Shown: positions 5,802-8,637 of the stretch, one piece after another | Numbering within the stretch: the stretch's first letter is position 1 | How the letters are laid out: the number at the start of each line of letters is the position of its first letter | NCBI GenBank assembly: GCA_019247865.1 | Contig: JAFBAJ010000204.1 | Coordinates: forward strand, 1-8,637 | DNA: 8,637 nucleotides | Direction: 5' to 3' | Origin: Acidobacteriota bacterium | GTDB taxonomy: Bacteria; Acidobacteriota; Blastocatellia; Pyrinomonadales; Pyrinomonadaceae | Notes under the pieces: model-generated | Databases searched by the model: none | Seen by the model: the letters and a program-made list of their open reading frames with translations, nothing else | What the model was told of the DNA's origin: nothing | Position numbers and translations under genes: made by a program

Positions 5802-5897
5802 GCCACAGAGACACGGAGCACGGAGATACGACAAACAAATCATCTCTCTCAGTTCTTACTTGTTCACTTAATCTCCGTGCCTCTGTGTCTCTGTGGC
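5802..5897. repeat. GCCACAG-type inverted repeat (element 3), possible terminator/attenuator
   Basis: Left arm 5802-5827 (26 bases) and right arm 5871-5897 (27 bases) are complementary with one mismatch and one single-base bulge; the loop is 43 bases and AT-rich. Outside the arms the complementarity partly continues (AGATTT at 5795-5800 against AAATCT at 5905-5910). It starts 12 bases after the dehydrogenase stop and ends 30 bases before the acylase start, so it could end the first transcript or stabilise its 3' end. The pairing is seen directly; the function is inferred. Confidence 0.88.
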
Positions 5898-5915
5898 GTC
5901 TATTAAATCTTGCGT

Positions 5916-5919
5916 GAGG
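5916..5919 (+). promoter_or_regulatory. Ribosome binding site of the acylase gene
   Basis: GAGG followed by 8 bases and TTG at 5928-5930. It selects this TTG over an in-frame TTG at 5910, which has no such site and lies at the edge of the inverted repeat. Confidence 0.6.
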
Positions 5920-5927
5920 CGAAAACT

Positions 5928-8333
5928 TTGAGAAAACATCTGGCCGTCTATCTCTTAATAGCATCTCTCTCATCCATCAGCCTCTTCAAAGGCTTTCATG
6001 CTTCGGCGCAGCAAACGTCCGCGCCGACGACCATCACTCAGGCCGGCCTCAAGGAGAAGGTGACGGTCAGGCGCGACGAGCGCGGGATTCCGTACATCGA
6101 GGCCGCGAATGAAAGCGATCTCTATTTCGCGCAGGGCTACATTACTGCGAGCGACCGTTTGTGGCAGATGGACCTGCTGCGGCGGACGGCGCGCGGCGAG
6201 CTGGCGGAGATCTTCGGGCGTTCGGTGCTCGAAGAGGACAAGAAGCATCGACTCTTCGGCTTCGCGCAACTGGCCGAGGCGAGTTTGCAGCAACTGTCCG
6301 CGCCGGAGCGTGCCGCGCTCGAAGCTTACGCGCGCGGCGTCAACGCCTACATTGATTCGCGCGACGCCAAAACGCTGCCGCCGGAATTTCAGATCCTGCA
6401 ATACAGGCCGCGCGCCTGGACGCCCGCCGATTCGCTGTCGGGCGGCAAGCTCTTCTCAGAAGTGCTTTCGACCTCGTGGCAGACAGACCTCATGCGCGCG
6501 GCGCTGGCAGACCTCCCGGCGGAAAAGCGCGAGATGCTGCTGACGGAAACCTCTCCGCTCGACGCGCTCGTCGTCGGGAAAGACACGCCGGAGAAGAAAG
6601 CTCGCCTCCCGCTCGGCGATCCGCTCTTCAAAACTTCAAAGGTAGAGAGCGTGGCTCTGCTGCACGCTGTTTCGGAGATGAGCGAGACTTTGCAGCGTTC
6701 GCTCGCACGCGTCGGCCTCTACATGGAAGACCGCGCGGTGAGCAACAACTGGGTCGTCGCGGGCACGCGCACAGTGAGCGGCAAACCGATGCTCGCCAAC
6801 GACCCGCACCTGCCTCCGTCCGTGCCTTCGATCTGGCACATGGTGCATCTCAGCGCGCCGGGCTTGCGCGTGGCGGGCGTCACGGCTCCGGGCCTGCCCG
6901 GCGTCCTCCTCGGACACAACGAACAGCTCGCGTGGGGCGCGACCAATCTCGGCCCGGACGTGCAGGACCTTTACCTGGAAAAATTCGACAAAGCGAATCC
7001 CAAGAAGTACCAGACGCCGTCCGGCTGGCGCGAGGCAGAAGTGCGCCGCGAAGAGATCAAAGTCCGAAAAAGCTTCACCGAAGCCGCGACCGATTCGGAG
7101 TTCATAGAGGTCACGGTCACGCGGCACGGCCCCATCTTCTTTGAGCGTGACGGCGCGCGTTACGCTCTCAAGTGGACTGCGCTCGATCCGGCGGCGACCG
7201 AGTTCGACGCCTTCTACCAGCTCAATCACGCGCGCAACTGGAAAGATTTTCAGAACGCCTTTAAGAGTTACGGCGGCGCGACGCAGAACTTCATCTACGC
7301 AGACAGAGACGGGCACATCGGCTATTACGGCGCGGGCCGGATTCCGCTCCGCAAGAGCGGCGACGGCTCAGTGCCGTACGACGGCTCGACCGACGCCGGA
7401 GAATGGACTGGCTACATTCCGTTCGAGCAACTGCCGCACGTCTACGACCCGCCCGAAGGCTACATCGTCACCGCGAACCAACGCATCGCGGGACGCAGCT
7501 ATCCGTATTTTCTGACGCACGAATGGGCCGCGCCGTACCGCGCGCGCCGCATCACGGAACTGCTCCGGGCGAAACCGAAATTGACGCCCGACGATTTTCA
7601 AGCGATACAGGGAGACACCTACAGCATCCCCGCGATGACGTTCGCGCGCGCAGTCGTCCGGAGCAGGCAAGAGGAGACGGATGCAAAGTGGGTTGAGACT
7701 TTGAAGCTGCTCGGCGAGTGGGACGGAAAGACGGACGCAGACTCGCGCGGCGCGATCATGGCTGTGCTCATGCGCGACCGTTTTCGACAGCGCATCGTCG
7801 CCGCGGCCCTCGGCGAAGAGCGCGCCAAAGATTATCGCTGGTCAAACGTCAACTCCTTCATCGACCGCATCATCAACGAGCAGCCGCGCGAGTGGCTGCC
7901 CAAAGAGTTCGGCAGCTATCCGCTGCTCTTCATGGCCTGCGAGCGGGACGCGCGCGAGATGTTGACGAAGAAGCTCGGCGCGGATGAATCGAAATGGACG
8001 TGGGGCAATTATCAGCAGATCACGTTCGCGCATCCGCTCGCGCGCGCGCCGCTCATCGGCCTGCAATTCGCCGTCGCCCCCTTCCCGCAACAGGGCAGCA
8101 TCTCCAGCGTCAACGTCGGCGCAGCCGTCTCGATGCGCTTCATCGCCACGCCGGACGATTGGGACATGAGCCGCCACGGCATCGCGCTCGGCGAAAGCGG
8201 AGACCCGACGAGCAAGCACTACACGGATCAGCTCGCGGACTGGCGGGCCGCGTCGCCGCGCGCCTTCCCTTTCACAAAGGCCGCCGTCGAAAAGGCCGCG
8301 ACGGTTTCGCTCCTGCTCGTGCCCGGCACATGA
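5928..8333 (+). CDS. Penicillin-acylase-family Ntn hydrolase, exported
   Basis: An 801-residue precursor of a periplasmic N-terminal-nucleophile amidase (penicillin amidase family), which normally self-cleaves into alpha and beta chains and hydrolyses amide bonds of acylated small molecules. A signal peptide covers residues 1-27 (ASA before QQTS). The alpha region has 'RDERGIPYIEA' and 'YFAQGYITASDRLWQMDLLRR'. The beta chain should begin at Ser272 in AVSNNWVVAG, the expected nucleophile, giving about 530 residues. His294 is the 23rd residue of the beta chain (LANDPHL); Asn517 in VTANQR (beta 246) fits the oxyanion-hole Asn. His at beta 23 is found in cephalosporin/acyl-homoserine-lactone acylases, whereas penicillin G acylase has Gln there. 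The C-terminal 'GESGDPTSKHYTDQL' block is typical. The frame is complete. Start: TTG with GAGG upstream. Its TGA overlaps the next ATG. The true substrate is unknown. Confidence 0.93.
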   Translation: MRKHLAVYLLIASLSSISLFKGFHASAQQTSAPTTITQAGLKEKVTVRRDERGIPYIEAANESDLYFAQGYITASDRLWQMDLLRRTARGELAEIFGRSVLEEDKKHRLFGFAQLAEASLQQLSAPERAALEAYARGVNAYIDSRDAKTLPPEFQILQYRPRAWTPADSLSGGKLFSEVLSTSWQTDLMRAALADLPAEKREMLLTETSPLDALVVGKDTPEKKARLPLGDPLFKTSKVESVALLHAVSEMSETLQRSLARVGLYMEDRAVSNNWVVAGTRTVSGKPMLANDPHLPPSVPSIWHMVHLSAPGLRVAGVTAPGLPGVLLGHNEQLAWGATNLGPDVQDLYLEKFDKANPKKYQTPSGWREAEVRREEIKVRKSFTEAATDSEFIEVTVTRHGPIFFERDGARYALKWTALDPAATEFDAFYQLNHARNWKDFQNAFKSYGGATQNFIYADRDGHIGYYGAGRIPLRKSGDGSVPYDGSTDAGEWTGYIPFEQLPHVYDPPEGYIVTANQRIAGRSYPYFLTHEWAAPYRARRITELLRAKPKLTPDDFQAIQGDTYSIPAMTFARAVVRSRQEETDAKWVETLKLLGEWDGKTDADSRGAIMAVLMRDRFRQRIVAAALGEERAKDYRWSNVNSFIDRIINEQPREWLPKEFGSYPLLFMACERDAREMLTKKLGADESKWTWGNYQQITFAHPLARAPLIGLQFAVAPFPQQGSISSVNVGAAVSMRFIATPDDWDMSRHGIALGESGDPTSKHYTDQLADWRAASPRAFPFTKAAVEKAATVSLLLVPGT

Positions 8334-8637
8334 AAGTAGAGCAAGATTCTCGCTGGCGAGTCTTCTGCGCGGTCGAGCTGCCGGAAGAAGTGCGCGCGCG
8401 CGTCTCTGCGCACATCGCCGAGTTACGCGGGCTGTTTCCGGGAGCGCGCGCGTCCTGGGCGCGTGCGGAGGCGCTCCACATCACGCTCAAATTTCTGGGC
8501 GAGATCGAGCGTGCGCGTGTCGAAGCTCTGTCGGAAGCTGCATCGAAGGCTGCGGCGGCGGTTCGATCCTTTGAGTTACAGATTGCGGAGACGGGAGCTT
8601 TCCCGCCGCGCGGCCCGGCGCGCGTGCTCTGGCTGGG
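8330..8637 (+). CDS. thpR: RNA 2',3'-cyclic phosphodiesterase ThpR (LigT-like), 5' part
   Basis: The first 102 codons of a gene cut by the right edge. ThpR/LigT proteins of the 2H phosphoesterase superfamily open 2',3'-cyclic phosphates at RNA ends and may join tRNA halves in vitro. The visible part starts RVFCAVELPEEVRARV and contains the first of the two HxT motifs, HITLKFLGE (His50, Thr52), then the expected helix and 'FELQIAETGAFPPRGPARVLWLG'. The second HxT motif lies beyond the window. The ATG at 8330 overlaps the acylase TGA (ATGA, 8330-8333) with no Shine-Dalgarno, so translation is probably coupled to the acylase. Identification is firm from the motif and length of the visible part. 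Confidence 0.93.
   Translation, partial: MKVEQDSRWRVFCAVELPEEVRARVSAHIAELRGLFPGARASWARAEALHITLKFLGEIERARVEALSEAASKAAAAVRSFELQIAETGAFPPRGPARVLWL

Overview
The window is compact, GC-rich bacterial DNA made of housekeeping and envelope genes, with no tRNA, rRNA, CRISPR array, integrase or transposase. Short inverted repeats built from GCCACAGAG units, and a heptamer AAGTCCC/AAGTCTC palindrome, fill several gaps. From memory, such repeats (and their translated form 'TENTEDTE') are common in Acidobacteriota of the Blastocatellia type. The Thermus-type PyrE, VTT-domain pair and secreted penicillin acylase fit that group. The assignment is an inference and was not searched.

Layout. (1) Bases 1-776, minus strand: pyrE, then truA (5' part only, running off the left edge), with an ATGA stop/start overlap. 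(2) 777-948: divergent intergenic region with a good -10 almost touching the start of the next gene. (3) 949-1758, plus: a DnaQ-like DEDDh exonuclease with an extra N-terminal domain. (4) 1763-1840: a GCCACAG-type inverted repeat between convergent genes; one arm codes for the tail of the neighbouring protein. (5) 1793-3176, minus: two tandem VTT/DedA-like membrane proteins, evidently paralogues. (6) 3177-3263: a heptamer palindrome that fills nearly the whole gap. (7) 3267-4157, minus: a secreted, probably beta-barrel outer-membrane protein with a recognisable promoter at 4206-4235. (8) 4253-4318: second GCCACAG inverted repeat. (9) 4365-5789, plus: NAD(P)-dependent aldehyde dehydrogenase. 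(10) 5802-5897: third GCCACAG inverted repeat. (11) 5928-8333, plus: exported penicillin-acylase-family Ntn hydrolase. (12) 8330-8637, plus: thpR/LigT-type RNA 2',3'-cyclic phosphodiesterase, coupled to the previous gene by ATGA and cut by the right edge.

How the genes work together: pyrE-truA is a coupled nucleotide/tRNA-modification unit. The two VTT proteins form a likely operon, possibly with the outer-membrane protein upstream. The aldehyde dehydrogenase, acylase and thpR genes run in the same direction, but a hairpin separates the first two. I see no defence, secondary-metabolite or mobile-gene system. The most unusual content is the set of palindromic repeats and how closely they abut or enter the reading frames. 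No gap between genes exceeds about 210 bases. Three starts are non-ATG (GTG for pyrE, TTG for one VTT gene, TTG for the acylase), and several gene starts had to be moved inward because the longest open frame began inside a repeat or promoter.
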